Assembly: GCF_030012525.1 (NCBI RefSeq)
Contig: NZ_CP124855.1
Location: 2,666,001 to 2,730,000 of the forward strand
Direction of reading: 5' to 3'
DNA from: Chryseobacterium gotjawalense
Lineage (GTDB): Bacteria > Bacteroidota > Bacteroidia > Flavobacteriales > Weeksellaceae
DNA length: 64,000 bases
Part shown: in pieces, positions 15,821-25,079 of the stretch
Layout: every line of letters begins with the position of its first letter
How positions within the stretch are numbered: the stretch's first letter is position 1
The notes under the pieces: generated by a model
What the model saw: only the letters and a program-made list of their open reading frames with translations
Told to the model about the DNA's origin: nothing
Databases searched by the model: none
Made by a program: the position numbers and the translations under genes

Positions 15821-16429
15821 ATGAGAAATAAAGGATGCATGAGCGCCGGAACAATCGGTATTGCTCTTCTTGTTATTGCCGTACTGGTTTTTTTCTGGGG
15901 CAAAAATGGGTACAATAATTTCGTTGCCAAAGAACAGACCGTCAATACAAAATGGTCAAATGTTGAAACTGTTTATCAGAAACGGGCGAACCTGATTCCC
16001 AATTTGGAACGGACCGTAAAATCGTATTCGCAATTCGAACAGGGTACTTTAACCAAAGTAATAGAAGCGCGTTCAAAAGCGACCTCAATTACCATCGATC
16101 CTACCAATATGACTGAAGGAGATATGGCGAAGTTTCAAGCCGCTCAAGGGGAGCTTACAGGTTCTTTAAGCAGATTGATGGCCGTGGTAGAAAGTTATCC
16201 TAATCTGAAAGCGGATCAGCAGTACATTAATTTCCAAAGAGAATATACGGCGATAGAAAACAGCATCCGAAGCGAAACGGTCTATTATAACGAATCGGCG
16301 CAGGCATATAATACGGCGATTAAAACGTTCCCGAATAATATTTTGGCGAACTTTACCAACTTTAAAGAGAAACCTTATTTTAAAGCTGAAGTTGGCGCGG
16401 AAAAAGCACCAGAAGTTTTTACCAATTAA
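15821..16429 (+). CDS. lemA: LemA family protein
   Basis: The 202-residue protein has one N-terminal transmembrane segment (about 9-25, GTIGIALLVIAVLVFFWG) followed by the long helical LemA domain. Family marks are YNNFVAKEQTVNTKWSNVE, YQKRANLIPNLERTVKSY and ENSIRSETVYYNESAQAYN. The biochemical role of LemA proteins is not established. It abuts the next gene directly (stop immediately before ATG), forming a LemA-TPM-TPM operon, a common arrangement. Confidence 0.92.
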   Translation: MRNKGCMSAGTIGIALLVIAVLVFFWGKNGYNNFVAKEQTVNTKWSNVETVYQKRANLIPNLERTVKSYSQFEQGTLTKVIEARSKATSITIDPTNMTEGDMAKFQAAQGELTGSLSRLMAVVESYPNLKADQQYINFQREYTAIENSIRSETVYYNESAQAYNTAIKTFPNNILANFTNFKEKPYFKAEVGAEKAPEVFTN

Positions 16430-16858
16430 ATGAATACTTTCCTCACAGATTATCAAATGGCTTCTCTGGTAGAAGCCATTCAAACAGCAGAAAACCAATC
16501 CACCGGAGAAATCAGGATTCATATCGATTCCACCACCGAAGGAAATAATGCAGAGATTGCTTTTGAAGTTTTCAAAAAACTTTGTAAGGATCAGACTGCT
16601 GAAAAAAATGCTGTGCTTTTTCATGTGAATTTTGAACAGCAATATCTTACCATCATCGGTGACGAAGGAATCCATAAAAAAGTTCACCAACAATTTTGGG
16701 ATCAGATGCATGATGAAATTACAACAGCATTTTCCAAAGGCAAGTATTTCGAAGGTTTGAAAAAAGGCATTGTAGAAACCGGTATTGAATTGAAAAAACA
16801 TTTCCCGATTGTGGGAGAAAATCCAAATGAACTTCCCAATGAGATTACGTTCTCGTAA
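16430..16858 (+). CDS. TPM-domain protein (TLP18.3/Psb32/MOLO-1 family), short form
   Basis: The 142-residue protein consists of a TPM domain without a signal peptide. Segments are TGEIRIHIDSTTEG, AEKNAVLFHVNFEQQYLTIIGDEGIHKK and FSKGKYFEGLKKGIVETGIELKKHFP. TPM domains occur in membrane-associated and phosphatase-like proteins; their general role is unclear. It follows lemA without a gap and overlaps the next TPM gene, so the three are translationally coupled. Confidence 0.85.
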   Translation: MNTFLTDYQMASLVEAIQTAENQSTGEIRIHIDSTTEGNNAEIAFEVFKKLCKDQTAEKNAVLFHVNFEQQYLTIIGDEGIHKKVHQQFWDQMHDEITTAFSKGKYFEGLKKGIVETGIELKKHFPIVGENPNELPNEITFS

Positions 16859-17645
16859 CTATTTTTTAGCTTTTCTTTTATTAGGTTTAAACATTTTTGT
16901 TTTTGCCCAGAAAGTTCCAGAAAAACCAGCAGTTCTTTATCCGGTTTACGATCAGGTAGGACTTTTGACGCAAACTGAAAAAGATCAACTGAATCAAAAA
17001 CTGATTAAATTTTCAGATTCAACTTCTACTGAAATTGAAGTGATTATTATTCCCACAACCGGTGGTGAAGATGTGAATTATTTGGCGACAATGTATGGCG
17101 AAAAATGGGGAATCGGCCAAAAAGGAATTGATAATGGAATTGTTTTCCTTATCGCGACCGAGGATCATACCATGTCGATCCAGCAGGGACGCGCCGTTGA
17201 GCAGTATTTAACTGCGTCGGTTGCCGGACAGATTATGGATTATATCGTTACCCCGAATTTTAAGAAAGGTTTGTGGTACGAAGGAATCAACCGTGGAACA
17301 ACTGCGCTCATGGAAGCGGTTCAGGGGAAATTTAAACCTATTGTCAAAGATACTTCCAGTGAAAAAGGTTTAAGTCCGGGTCAACTCGTGATGATTGCTT
17401 TTTTTGTCTTCATCATCCTTAGCTTTTTATTTAAAAATGGCGGCCGGGGTGGTGGCGGTAATAATGATGACGATGATGTGATTCTTTCCCGAAGAGGACG
17501 AAGTATTTATCCCGGTGGATTCTTCCCATTCCCAGGCAGCTTCGGTGGCGGTGGATTTGGCGGCGGTTCCCGCGGCGGTGGCGGATTCGGTGGCTTCGGC
17601 GGTGGCGGAAGTTTCGGTGGCGGTGGTGCTTCTGGCGGTTGGTAA
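16839..17645 (+). CDS. Secreted TPM-domain membrane protein with Gly-rich tail (YgcG-like)
   Basis: I chose the ATG at 16839 because it gives a proper signal peptide (MRLRSRNYFLAFLLLGLNIFVFAQ); the ATG at 16827 is also possible. The 268-residue protein has a periplasmic TPM domain (VYDQVGLLTQTEKDQLNQKL ... STEIEVIIIPTTGGED ... WGIGQKGIDNGIVFLIA) and a transmembrane helix (about 185-205). The last 45 residues are mostly Gly with Phe and Ser. The start overlaps the previous gene by 20 bp. This arrangement matches YgcG-type partners of LemA. The Gly-rich tail raises local GC. Confidence 0.88.
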   Translation: MRLRSRNYFLAFLLLGLNIFVFAQKVPEKPAVLYPVYDQVGLLTQTEKDQLNQKLIKFSDSTSTEIEVIIIPTTGGEDVNYLATMYGEKWGIGQKGIDNGIVFLIATEDHTMSIQQGRAVEQYLTASVAGQIMDYIVTPNFKKGLWYEGINRGTTALMEAVQGKFKPIVKDTSSEKGLSPGQLVMIAFFVFIILSFLFKNGGRGGGGNNDDDDVILSRRGRSIYPGGFFPFPGSFGGGGFGGGSRGGGGFGGFGGGGSFGGGGASGGW

Positions 17646-17690
17646 TACTTTTTTTGTAATTAAGTTTACAATATCCAATTAACATAAAAA

Positions 17691-17722
17691 AAATTCAGCT
17701 CCGATATTCCAGAGCTGAATTT
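17691..17722. terminator. Bidirectional terminator between convergent genes
   Basis: The 11-bp stem AAATTCAGCTC (17691-17701) with its complement (17712-17722) is flanked by an A-run on the left and a T-run on the right. It can end both the LemA-TPM operon and the convergent GIN-domain gene. Confidence 0.85.
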
Positions 17723-17744
17723 TTATTTGGACTAAAGCGAAATT

Positions 17745-18542
17745 TTATCGGATCGAAATACTTCCACCGCTGCTTTCTTTCTGGCTGACGATGTTTAAAT
17801 TCCCTTTTCTCGTAATTTCAATTCCTCCGGACGAACTTGCTGAAGCTTTAAGTTGATTAGAAACAGAAAGGCTTACATCACCACTGCTCGATGCGCTGAT
17901 GTCGCCATTTTCAGCAATAACGTTTTTGGCGTTTAAGGTGCCGGATGAGGAGGCTTTCAAAGTAGCGTTTTTTGTTTTTCCGGAAATAATGATATCACCG
18001 GAAGAAGTCACTTCAGATTCCAGATTTACTGCCCAGACCGTTCCGGAATACGTTCCTGAACTCGATACGTCAATCGATAAATCATTGGCCTCCAGATTTC
18101 CTTTAATCGTTCCTGAACTGGAAACTTCAATGTCGGTTTTTTCCTGAGTGAATTTATCTTTTATGATTATCGTTGCGGATGAGCTGGCTTTAATGGTATT
18201 AAAATCTTTAGCAAAAATTTTCACCGAGATATTCCGTGCTGAAATATTAAGATTTGGTTTAAAGTGGATGTATAGCTTACCGCCATTGTTTTCCACTAAA
18301 ATATCATCTAAAATATCAGCAGGAGCTGTGACCACGACTTTTTCTTCGTCCGCTTTTATTACCTCTGCATTAATGGATTGCGCGACTTTAATTTCATCAA
18401 AAGACATTTTATATTCCTGGGTTTTGAGGATGCCGGTTCCTTCTTTTGGCGTCAGATTAAAAGGAAATCCATTCTCAGATTTGATGTTGCAGGAAGATAA
18501 GGTTAAAAATGCGGCGAGTACAGAAATAGAGATTGTTTTCAT
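17745..18542 (-). CDS. Head GIN domain (DUF2807) lipoprotein
   Basis: The 265-residue protein has a lipoprotein signal (lipobox LSSC, about residues 16-19). It continues as a beta-helical adhesin-like domain built from short repeats with many SSSGT, SSGD and ASSSG motifs, typical of the DUF2807 'head GIN' family. It is expected on the periplasmic face of the outer membrane or at the surface. The function is not known. It is a single gene, divergent from the M3 peptidase. Confidence 0.88.
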   Translation of the reverse strand: MKTISISVLAAFLTLSSCNIKSENGFPFNLTPKEGTGILKTQEYKMSFDEIKVAQSINAEVIKADEEKVVVTAPADILDDILVENNGGKLYIHFKPNLNISARNISVKIFAKDFNTIKASSSATIIIKDKFTQEKTDIEVSSSGTIKGNLEANDLSIDVSSSGTYSGTVWAVNLESEVTSSGDIIISGKTKNATLKASSSGTLNAKNVIAENGDISASSSGDVSLSVSNQLKASASSSGGIEITRKGNLNIVSQKESSGGSISIR

Positions 18543-18622
18543 AGACTGGGGGTATTAGTGATTTGTTATGTTAAAGATATATCTAAAAATTAATACCTTT
18601 ATCCTTTAATAACAATTTACGA

Positions 18623-20764
18623 ATGAAAAATATTACATCTGTTTTTTTTATTTCATCTTTGGCGATGACAACCGCCTGTACAACTATGAAAACCACCAAT
18701 GCTTCTCCTACCGAAATTCCAGTTCCGGATGCCACTCTGGCAGCAAACCCTTTTATGAAAAAAAGTCCGTTGCAATACCAGGCACCGGAATTTGATAAAA
18801 TTAAGGACGAACATTTCAAACCCGCATTTGATTATGGGATGAAAGTACAAATCGTGGAAGTAGATAATATCGCCAATAATCCAGCGGCTCCTACATTTGA
18901 AAATACCATCGTGGCTTTAGAAAACAGCGGTGAAGTGTTGAAACGAGCGCAGCTTGTATTTTATAATTTGACAGGATCTAATACCAACCCTACTTTACAG
19001 AAACTGGAAGAAGTGTATGCGCCCGTTTTTTCAGCATTGAGCGATAAAATTATGCTGAATGAGAAATTGTATAACAGAATCAAAGCCATTAAAAAAGAAA
19101 ATTTAGGTTCCGAAGAAAAAAGACTTTTGGAATTGTATACCACCAATTTCGAAATCGCCGGAGCTAATCTTTCTCCTGAAAACAAAGCGCAGGTTAAGAA
19201 AGTTAATGAGGAATTAGCCACGCTTTCTACGCAATATACCAGCAAACTGTTAAATGCAAGAAAAGATGGCGCCCTGTTGATTACCGATGTGAAAGAACTG
19301 GATGGACTTTCTGCTGATGAAATCGCCGCCGCTGCTGCAGATGCAAAAAGTGCCGGAAAAACGGGGTATTTGCTTGCTTTACAGAATACCACGCAACAGC
19401 CGATGCTTCAGAATTTAAAAAACAGAGCAACCAGAGAAAAACTCTTCAAAGCTTCCTGGTACAGAGCCGAAAAAGGAGACGCGGACGACACCAGAAGTAT
19501 CCTGGAAAGAGAAGCAAAACTGAGAATGGAAAAAGGACATCTGATGGGTAAGAAATCTTTTGCAGAATGGAAACTCCAGGATCAGATGGCGAAAACTCCT
19601 GAAAATGCAGTGAATCTTTTGGCACGTTTGGCAACTCCTGCCGTAGAAACTGCGAAAAAAGAAAGCGACGAAATTCAGAAACTGATCGACCAGCAAAAAG
19701 GAGGTTTCTCCGTAGAACCCTGGGATTGGAATTTCTATGCGGAACAGGTGAGAAAAGCAAAATATGATTTAGATGAGAATCAAATCAAGCCTTATTTTGA
19801 AGTAAAAACTGTTTTAGAAAAAGGAGTATTCTACGCTGCAGAAAAATTCTACGGAATTACTTTTAAGAAAAGAAATGACCTTCCTGTTTATCATACAGAT
19901 GTTGTGGCTTATGAAGTTTTCGACCGTGACGGGAAATCTCTGGCGATTTACTATCTGGACTTTTATACCAGAAATAACAAAAATGGTGGAGCCTGGATGA
20001 GCAACTTCGTTGAACAATCGCATTTATTAGGTCAAAAACCAGTTATCGTAAATGTCTTTAATTATCAGAAACCGGCAGAAGGAAAACCTTCTTTGATTTC
20101 GTATGATGATGTTACCACGATGTTCCACGAGTTCGGACATACGCTGCACGGGTTGTTTGCAGACCAAAAATACATTTCAATTTCGGGAACCAACGTGCCG
20201 CGTGATTTCGTGGAATTTCCTTCTCAGATCAACGAGTTTTTTGCGTTGGAACCTTCGGTGCTGAAAAATTACGCTTTGCATTATCAAACCAAACGGCCGA
20301 TGCCACAGGCGTTAGTTGACAAAATTAAAAAAGCAGGAACTTTCAATCAGGGATATTCTACAACAGAACTGGTTTCTGCGGCGACCATTGATATGAACTG
20401 GCATTCTGTAACCGACGCTTCCCAGTTTAAGCCGACTTTGGAATTTGAAAAAGCCGTCCTGGCAAAATATGGTTTTAATTTGAAAGAAGTTCCACCAAGA
20501 TACCATTCTCCTTATTTTGCGCACATTTGGGGCGGCGGTTATTCTGCAGGATATTACGCGTATATGTGGAGCGATATGCTGAATGCTGATGCCTGGGACT
20601 GGATCACAACCCACGGTGGAATGACGCGTGAAAATGGTGACCGTTTCCGTAAATATATTTTATCGGTAGGAAATTCTATGGATCTGAATGAAGCGTTTAA
20701 AAACTTCACCGGCAGAAATCCTGATTTAAATCCGTTATTAAAAAGCAAAGGATTTATAAAATAA
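18623..20764 (+). CDS. dcp: M3 family zinc metallopeptidase (peptidyl-dipeptidase Dcp-like), lipoprotein
   Basis: This 713-residue protein has an N-terminal lipoprotein-type signal (SSLAMTTAC). The M3 catalytic domain carries HEFGH at 502-506 (preceded by TMF) and the downstream glutamate ligand region NFVEFPSQINEFF. Dcp enzymes remove C-terminal dipeptides from short peptides in the periplasm. Other family segments are NFVEQSHLLGQKPVIVN, YHSPYFAHIWGGGYSAGYY and the C-terminal FTGRNPDLNPLLKSKG. Length and ending fit Dcp rather than oligopeptidase F. Which peptides it degrades is not visible. Confidence 0.92.
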   Translation: MKNITSVFFISSLAMTTACTTMKTTNASPTEIPVPDATLAANPFMKKSPLQYQAPEFDKIKDEHFKPAFDYGMKVQIVEVDNIANNPAAPTFENTIVALENSGEVLKRAQLVFYNLTGSNTNPTLQKLEEVYAPVFSALSDKIMLNEKLYNRIKAIKKENLGSEEKRLLELYTTNFEIAGANLSPENKAQVKKVNEELATLSTQYTSKLLNARKDGALLITDVKELDGLSADEIAAAAADAKSAGKTGYLLALQNTTQQPMLQNLKNRATREKLFKASWYRAEKGDADDTRSILEREAKLRMEKGHLMGKKSFAEWKLQDQMAKTPENAVNLLARLATPAVETAKKESDEIQKLIDQQKGGFSVEPWDWNFYAEQVRKAKYDLDENQIKPYFEVKTVLEKGVFYAAEKFYGITFKKRNDLPVYHTDVVAYEVFDRDGKSLAIYYLDFYTRNNKNGGAWMSNFVEQSHLLGQKPVIVNVFNYQKPAEGKPSLISYDDVTTMFHEFGHTLHGLFADQKYISISGTNVPRDFVEFPSQINEFFALEPSVLKNYALHYQTKRPMPQALVDKIKKAGTFNQGYSTTELVSAATIDMNWHSVTDASQFKPTLEFEKAVLAKYGFNLKEVPPRYHSPYFAHIWGGGYSAGYYAYMWSDMLNADAWDWITTHGGMTRENGDRFRKYILSVGNSMDLNEAFKNFTGRNPDLNPLLKSKGFIK

Positions 20765-20789
20765 AAGTTCACATAAAATAATTTTGAAG

Positions 20790-20808
20790 CCGTAGATTTT
20801 TTCTACGG
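20790..20808 (+). terminator. Terminator of the M3 peptidase gene
   Basis: CCGTAGA (20790-20796) and TCTACGG (20802-20808) form a 7-bp stem around a TTTTT loop, followed by a run of nine T residues. Confidence 0.85.
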
Positions 20809-21071
20809 TTTTTTTTTGTCTTGAAAATTGTTGGTGAAATAAGTTGATAACTTAACCATTAAGATTCAGTTAAGTAATTAAGAGGATTAGATTTCCTTCG
20901 GAAATTAGCGATGCTTTAAACACAGATTAAACGAATGGGTTCAGAAATTTCACCAGTTTAACTAGCAAGGATTGTTTTTGATGTTGTGGTTTTCTGTTGC
21001 TTTGTAAAAATATATTCGTGTCGTTCGTGAAAACATTTGTGTTAAAAAAAATGTGAAAAACAAACCGCCTG

Positions 21072-21166
21072 AACTTTTAGCCCGGATCGCAGAGGAAATC
21101 CTTTTTTTTGGTGTTGGATTAGGAAAGGGCAAAAAAAGATTGTAACGGAGAGCCGGACCGGAACCT
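21072..21166 (+). repeat. Dispersed intergenic element, copy B
   Basis: The plus strand reads CTTTTAGCCCGGATCGCAGA, a T-run, A-rich sequence, then GATTGTAACGGAGAGCCGGA and CCGGAACC. It matches the minus strand of 14330-14440 block for block, but the loop between the T- and A-runs differs. The surrounding 20809-21227 region holds no gene; it also contains decayed phrases such as AACCATTAAG and TTCGTGTCGTTCGTG, plus the -7 box TAATTTTG (21204-21211) of the aminotransferase gene. Confidence 0.7.
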
Positions 21167-21227
21167 CAAAGAAGTAAAAATCGTCCTGCTCCAAAAAAAT
21201 TCTTAATTTTGTAAAAAATATATCATA

Positions 21228-22433
21228 ATGCCAAAAATATCTCACAGAGCGCAGCATATGCCTGCATCGCCGGTAAGAAAACTGGTTCCTTACGCGTTGC
21301 AAGCAAAACAGAAAGGAATAAAAGTGTATCATTTGAATATTGGTCAGCCCGATATCGAAACACCGCAATCTGCTTTGGATGCTGTGAAAAACAATGATTT
21401 AAAGATTTTTGAATATGCACTTTCAGAAGGCAATCTGGATTACAGAACAGCGCTGAAAGATTATTATCATTCTTTAGGATTTACCGATTTGACGACCGAT
21501 AATTTTATCGTGACCAACGGTGGTTCTGAAGCGTTGAATTTTGCGATTTCTACTTTGTGTGATGATGGTGATGAAATTATTATTCCTGAGCCTTATTATG
21601 CGAATTATAATGGGTTTACCAACACCTTCAATGTAAATGTTGTCGCGGTTTCTTCTACGATTGACAGTGGTTTTGCCTTGCCGCCGATTGAAGATTTTGA
21701 GAAAAAAATTACGTCAAAGACAAGAGCGATTTTAATTTGTAATCCCGGGAATCCAACGGGGTATCTTTACACCAGAGAAGAGTTGCAAAAGTTGGCCGAT
21801 ATTGCTTTGAAACATGATATCGTGATTATTTCCGATGAGGTTTACAGAGAATATGTGTACGATGGAAAACAGCAGGTTTCGATGTTTGATTTTCCTGAAA
21901 TTGCAGAAAACTGTGTGATCATCGATTCTGAGTCCAAAAGATATTCGATGTGTGGCGCAAGAATCGGTTTTATGGTGACCCGTTCGAAAGAGATTCATGA
22001 TGCTGCAATGCTTTTTGCGCAGGCAAGATTAAGTCCGGTTCTTTTGGGACAGATTGCGGCGGCGGCGGCTCACGTAAATGATACAGAATATATTTTGAAA
22101 GTCCGTGCAGAATATACGCACCGTAGAAATGTTTTGGTTGATTTACTCAACGGAATTCCGGGAGTGATTTGTCCGAAACCGAAAGGCGCATTTTATTGTG
22201 CGGTAGAACTTCCGGTAGATGATACCGATAAGTTTGCGCAATGGTTGCTCGAAAGCTATTCTCATAACAACGAAACCATAATGGTTGCGCCGATGAGCGG
22301 TTTTTACAGCAATCCGGAACTGGGTAAAAAGCAGGTGAGAATTGCGTACGTTTTAAAAGAAGCAGATTTACGCAGAAGTGTAGAATTGTTGAATGATGCG
22401 CTTCAGAAATATAAGATTGAATTCGGTCTTTAA
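21228..22433 (+). CDS. Pyridoxal-phosphate-dependent aminotransferase, class I/II
   Basis: The 401-residue fold-type I aminotransferase has LNIGQPDIETPQSALDAV at the N-terminus. The substrate/cofactor segment is TNGGSEALNFAISTLCDDGDE, with ILICNPGNPTGYLYTREEL (cofactor Asn) and IISDEVYREYVYDG (cofactor Asp and Tyr) after it. SESKRYSMCGARIGFMV carries the PLP lysine. It is probably an aspartate- or aromatic-type aminotransferase; the exact amino acid substrate cannot be told. Single gene with its own terminator. Confidence 0.9.
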   Translation: MPKISHRAQHMPASPVRKLVPYALQAKQKGIKVYHLNIGQPDIETPQSALDAVKNNDLKIFEYALSEGNLDYRTALKDYYHSLGFTDLTTDNFIVTNGGSEALNFAISTLCDDGDEIIIPEPYYANYNGFTNTFNVNVVAVSSTIDSGFALPPIEDFEKKITSKTRAILICNPGNPTGYLYTREELQKLADIALKHDIVIISDEVYREYVYDGKQQVSMFDFPEIAENCVIIDSESKRYSMCGARIGFMVTRSKEIHDAAMLFAQARLSPVLLGQIAAAAAHVNDTEYILKVRAEYTHRRNVLVDLLNGIPGVICPKPKGAFYCAVELPVDDTDKFAQWLLESYSHNNETIMVAPMSGFYSNPELGKKQVRIAYVLKEADLRRSVELLNDALQKYKIEFGL

Positions 22434-22451
22434 TATTTTTAAAAATAAACA

Positions 22452-22484
22452 AAAGCCACGGATATTTATTGTATTCGTGGCTTT
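22452..22484 (+). terminator. Terminator of the aminotransferase gene
   Basis: AAAGCCACG (22452-22460) pairs with CGTGGCTTT (22476-22484) across a 15-nt AT-rich loop, followed by T residues. The -7 box TAAATTTG of the next gene is at 22618-22625. Confidence 0.8.
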
Positions 22485-22663
22485 TTTTGATTAATCTTAA
22501 GCGATAAAATCAAGTACTTGTCTTTAGAAGTAAATTCCGTCAATATGATGATTGAATTAATGTAAATTCAGTCAATTAAAATTAAAATTGAAAAAATTAA
22601 AGCGTTTTAAATTTTAGTAAATTTGCAGAACGTTTTTATTAAATAATGATATTAACTTAAATA

Positions 22664-23182
22664 ATGAATTCAAAATATAAATGTTCAGTTTGTGGTGAGA
22701 TTCATCACGATTATCCGGCGCTGAATTTTGCTTATCCCAATTCTTATTATTGGCTTACGGAGGAACAGAAAAACAGTTTTCCTGTTCATATCGATTCAGA
22801 TTTCTGTACGATTGAATATCCGGATCGAACAGACCGGTTTATTCGGGTGGTATTAAAACAGAAGATTGCAAAATCCGGTCTTTATTTGGAATATGGACTT
22901 TGGGTTTCTGTAAGCGAAGAAAGTTATGAGGATTATGTCGCTAATTTCAATAATGAAAATCACGAAACCATCTATTTTGGTTGGCTGAGCAATGCGCTTC
23001 CTGATTACAAATTTGAAAAAAGCATTCCGATGGATGTAAAAACCAAAAGTGGAAATCAGAGGCCGGAAATTTATCCTCATTTAGACTTTGATCATCCTTT
23101 TGTGCACGATTTTTACCATGGAATTACCAAAGAGGAAGCCGAGAAAAGAATTCACAATATGCTCTCAAACAGCCCGAAATAA
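22664..23182 (+). CDS. DUF2199 domain-containing protein
   Basis: The 172-residue cytoplasmic protein begins with a zinc-ribbon-like pair (YKCSVCGEIHHDYP) and continues with the DUF2199 core: DFCTIEYPDRTDRFIRVVL and LEYGLWVSVSEESYEDY. The family has no established function. It ends 3 bp before murB, so the two genes are co-transcribed; whether this is functional is unknown. Confidence 0.82.
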   Translation: MNSKYKCSVCGEIHHDYPALNFAYPNSYYWLTEEQKNSFPVHIDSDFCTIEYPDRTDRFIRVVLKQKIAKSGLYLEYGLWVSVSEESYEDYVANFNNENHETIYFGWLSNALPDYKFEKSIPMDVKTKSGNQRPEIYPHLDFDHPFVHDFYHGITKEEAEKRIHNMLSNSPK

Positions 23183-23185
23183 AAT

Positions 23186-24220
23186 ATGAACATCCAACAC
23201 CATTTTTCTTTAAAAAAACACAACACTTTCGGCGTTGATGTGACCTCAAAATATTTCGCAGAAGTTACTTCTTTAGACGAACTTTTTGAAGCGCTGAAAT
23301 ACGCAAATGCTAAAAATGCACAACCACTTTTTCTAGGTGGTGGAAGCAATATTTTATTTACCCAAAATTTTGACGGAGTTGTCATTCAATTAGATTTGAA
23401 AGGTGTTTCAGAAGAAATTATAAGTGAGAATGAGGTTCTCGTAACTTCAAAAGCGGGGGAGAACTGGCATGCGTTTGTTCAGTATTGCCTGGGTAAAAGT
23501 TATGGAGGTTTAGAAAATTTATCATTAATTCCCGGGAATGTGGGGACGTCGCCGATGCAGAATATTGGCGCTTATGGGGTGGAGATTAAAGATACTTTCG
23601 TGAGTTGCAAAGTATTGAATTTGGAAACTTTGGAAGTAGAAAAATTTGATCATGAAAAATGCCGTTTCGGTTACAGGGAATCCATTTTTAAACGGGAAGG
23701 AAAAGGGAAATATGTTATTCTGGAAGTGACTTTTAAACTGACCCGAAAAGACCATTTAATCAAAACAGAATATGGCGCGATTCAGGCTGAATTAAAGAAG
23801 TTGGGAAGTGAATATTCCGATAATCGCTGTGTCACGATTCAGGATGTCTCTAAGGCGGTAATCAACATCAGGCAGAGTAAACTTCCAGATCCGAAAATAA
23901 TTGGAAATGCGGGTAGTTTTTTTAAAAATCCTTCGATTCCGATGGCGCAATTTTTAGAAGTTCAGAAAAAATATCCGGAAATGCCGAATTATCCAAATGG
24001 GGATTTGGTGAAGATTCCGGCAGGTTGGCTGATCGAACAATGCGGTTGGAAAGGGAAACAAATCGGGAATGTGGCTTCACATCAATTGCAGGCTTTAGTA
24101 ATCGTAAATGCCACCGGAGAAGCTTCCGGAAAAGAAATTTTTGATTTTTCTAGGATGATAATTCAGTCGGTAAAAGAAAAATTCGGGATTGAGCTGGAAA
24201 GAGAGGTAAATATTGTTTAA
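23186..24220 (+). CDS. murB: UDP-N-acetylenolpyruvoylglucosamine reductase
   Basis: The 344-residue flavoenzyme reduces enolpyruvyl-UDP-GlcNAc to UDP-MurNAc in peptidoglycan synthesis. Landmarks are HNTFGVDVTSKYF, FLGGGSNILF and LIPGNVGTSPMQNIGAYGVE (FAD-binding). FGYRESIFK and GNAGSFFKNP, with the catalytic Ser in GSFFKNP, mark the C-terminal half. The length and the YRESIFK segment fit the type I (E. coli-like) enzyme. It lies directly after the DUF2199 gene. Confidence 0.95.
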   Translation: MNIQHHFSLKKHNTFGVDVTSKYFAEVTSLDELFEALKYANAKNAQPLFLGGGSNILFTQNFDGVVIQLDLKGVSEEIISENEVLVTSKAGENWHAFVQYCLGKSYGGLENLSLIPGNVGTSPMQNIGAYGVEIKDTFVSCKVLNLETLEVEKFDHEKCRFGYRESIFKREGKGKYVILEVTFKLTRKDHLIKTEYGAIQAELKKLGSEYSDNRCVTIQDVSKAVINIRQSKLPDPKIIGNAGSFFKNPSIPMAQFLEVQKKYPEMPNYPNGDLVKIPAGWLIEQCGWKGKQIGNVASHQLQALVIVNATGEASGKEIFDFSRMIIQSVKEKFGIELEREVNIV

Positions 24221-24367
24221 TAATAAAAGGAATTTCCCGTTACCAATAATAGCAGTGCAGAAGATTGAATTTTCTTTGAAATAATTTACAATAATATTTG
24301 TCTAACTAAAATATTCTTCGTTATTTTGCACTCTCAAATATTTATTCAGAAATAAGAACGTCGAGAT

Positions 24368-24607
24368 ATGTCAAGAATTTGCCAAATAACAGGAAAGCGT
24401 GCCATGGTAGGAAACAATGTTTCTCACGCTAATAACAAAACGAAGCGTCGTTTTGAAATTAACTTATTGGAAAAGAAATTTTACCTTCCGGAGCAAGAGA
24501 AATCTGTAACTTTAAAAGTTTCAGCTCACGGATTGAGAATTATCAATAGAATAGGGATTGAAGAAGCAATTGTAAGAGGGACCAGAAGTGGTTTCATTAA
24601 AAAATAA
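24368..24607 (+). CDS. rpmB: 50S ribosomal protein L28
   Basis: The 79-residue protein starts [20 protein letters not shown] and contains [19 protein letters not shown], characteristic of L28. It heads the rpmB-rpmG-DUF4295 cluster (6 bp to rpmG). The preceding 24221-24367 has AT-rich leader sequence without a clear consensus promoter. Confidence 0.97.
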   Translation: MSRICQITGKRAMVGNNVSHANNKTKRRFEINLLEKKFYLPEQEKSVTLKVSAHGLRIINRIGIEEAIVRGTRSGFIKK

Positions 24608-24613
24608 GAAATC

Positions 24614-24796
24614 ATGGCAAAAAAAGGGAATAGAGTACAGGTGATTCTGGAGTGCACAGAGCACAAAGAAACCGGAGTAGCAGGAATGTCAAGATACATC
24701 ACTACTAAAAACAAGAAGAACACTACCGAGAGATTAGAGTTGAGAAAATTCAACCCTGTACTGAAGAAATATACTGTTCACAAAGAAATTAAGTAA
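24614..24796 (+). CDS. rpmG: 50S ribosomal protein L33
   Basis: The 60-residue basic protein reads [20 protein letters not shown] at its start and ends [16 protein letters not shown], typical of L33. The CxxC zinc pair of some L33 proteins is absent, so this is the zinc-independent form. Confidence 0.96.
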   Translation: MAKKGNRVQVILECTEHKETGVAGMSRYITTKNKKNTTERLELRKFNPVLKKYTVHKEIK

Positions 24797-24815
24797 TTTT
24801 TTAAAGTAATAAAAA

Positions 24816-24971
24816 ATGGCAAAAAAAGTAGTAGCAACACTTCAAGGTGGTGCAGGTTCAAAAAAAATGACCAAAGTTGTGAAAATGGTAAAGTCTGCTA
24901 AAAGTGGAGCTTACGTTTTCGATGAGAAAGTAATGAACGCTGATGAAGTTGATGCTTATTTGAAAAAATAA
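24816..24971 (+). CDS. DUF4295 family small protein
   Basis: A 51-residue basic protein, MAKKVVATLQGGAGSKKMTK to VDAYLKK, begins 19 bp after rpmG. In Bacteroidetes a DUF4295 gene regularly follows rpmB-rpmG and is presumed to be ribosome-associated. The strong conservation of position and the Lys-rich sequence support a real gene despite its size. Confidence 0.92.
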   Translation: MAKKVVATLQGGAGSKKMTKVVKMVKSAKSGAYVFDEKVMNADEVDAYLKK

Positions 24972-24995
24972 TTTTCACTCACACGAGAATATATA

Positions 24996-25018
24996 AAACT
25001 ATCCTAAATGGATAGTTT
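24996..25018 (+). terminator. Terminator of the rpmB-rpmG-DUF4295 cluster
   Basis: AAACTATCC (24996-25004) pairs with GGATAGTTT (25010-25018) around TAAAT, followed by a T-run. ftsY starts 62 bp later. Confidence 0.85.
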
Positions 25019-25079
25019 TTTTATTTTATCTTTGTTTGCCAGTGGCACATGTTTATAATTCAAATTTGTAATTTTTATA

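Noticed and set aside
16166-16801. 211-codon minus-strand frame opposite lemA and the first TPM gene
   Set aside because: It spans two real genes on the other strand and its translation (Phe/Ile/Arg-rich) has no family resemblance.
17427-17685. Two Thr/Ala- and His/Arg-rich minus-strand frames near 17.5 kb
   Set aside because: Both are the complement of the Gly-rich repeat at the end of the YgcG-like gene; repetitive codons keep the antisense frames open.
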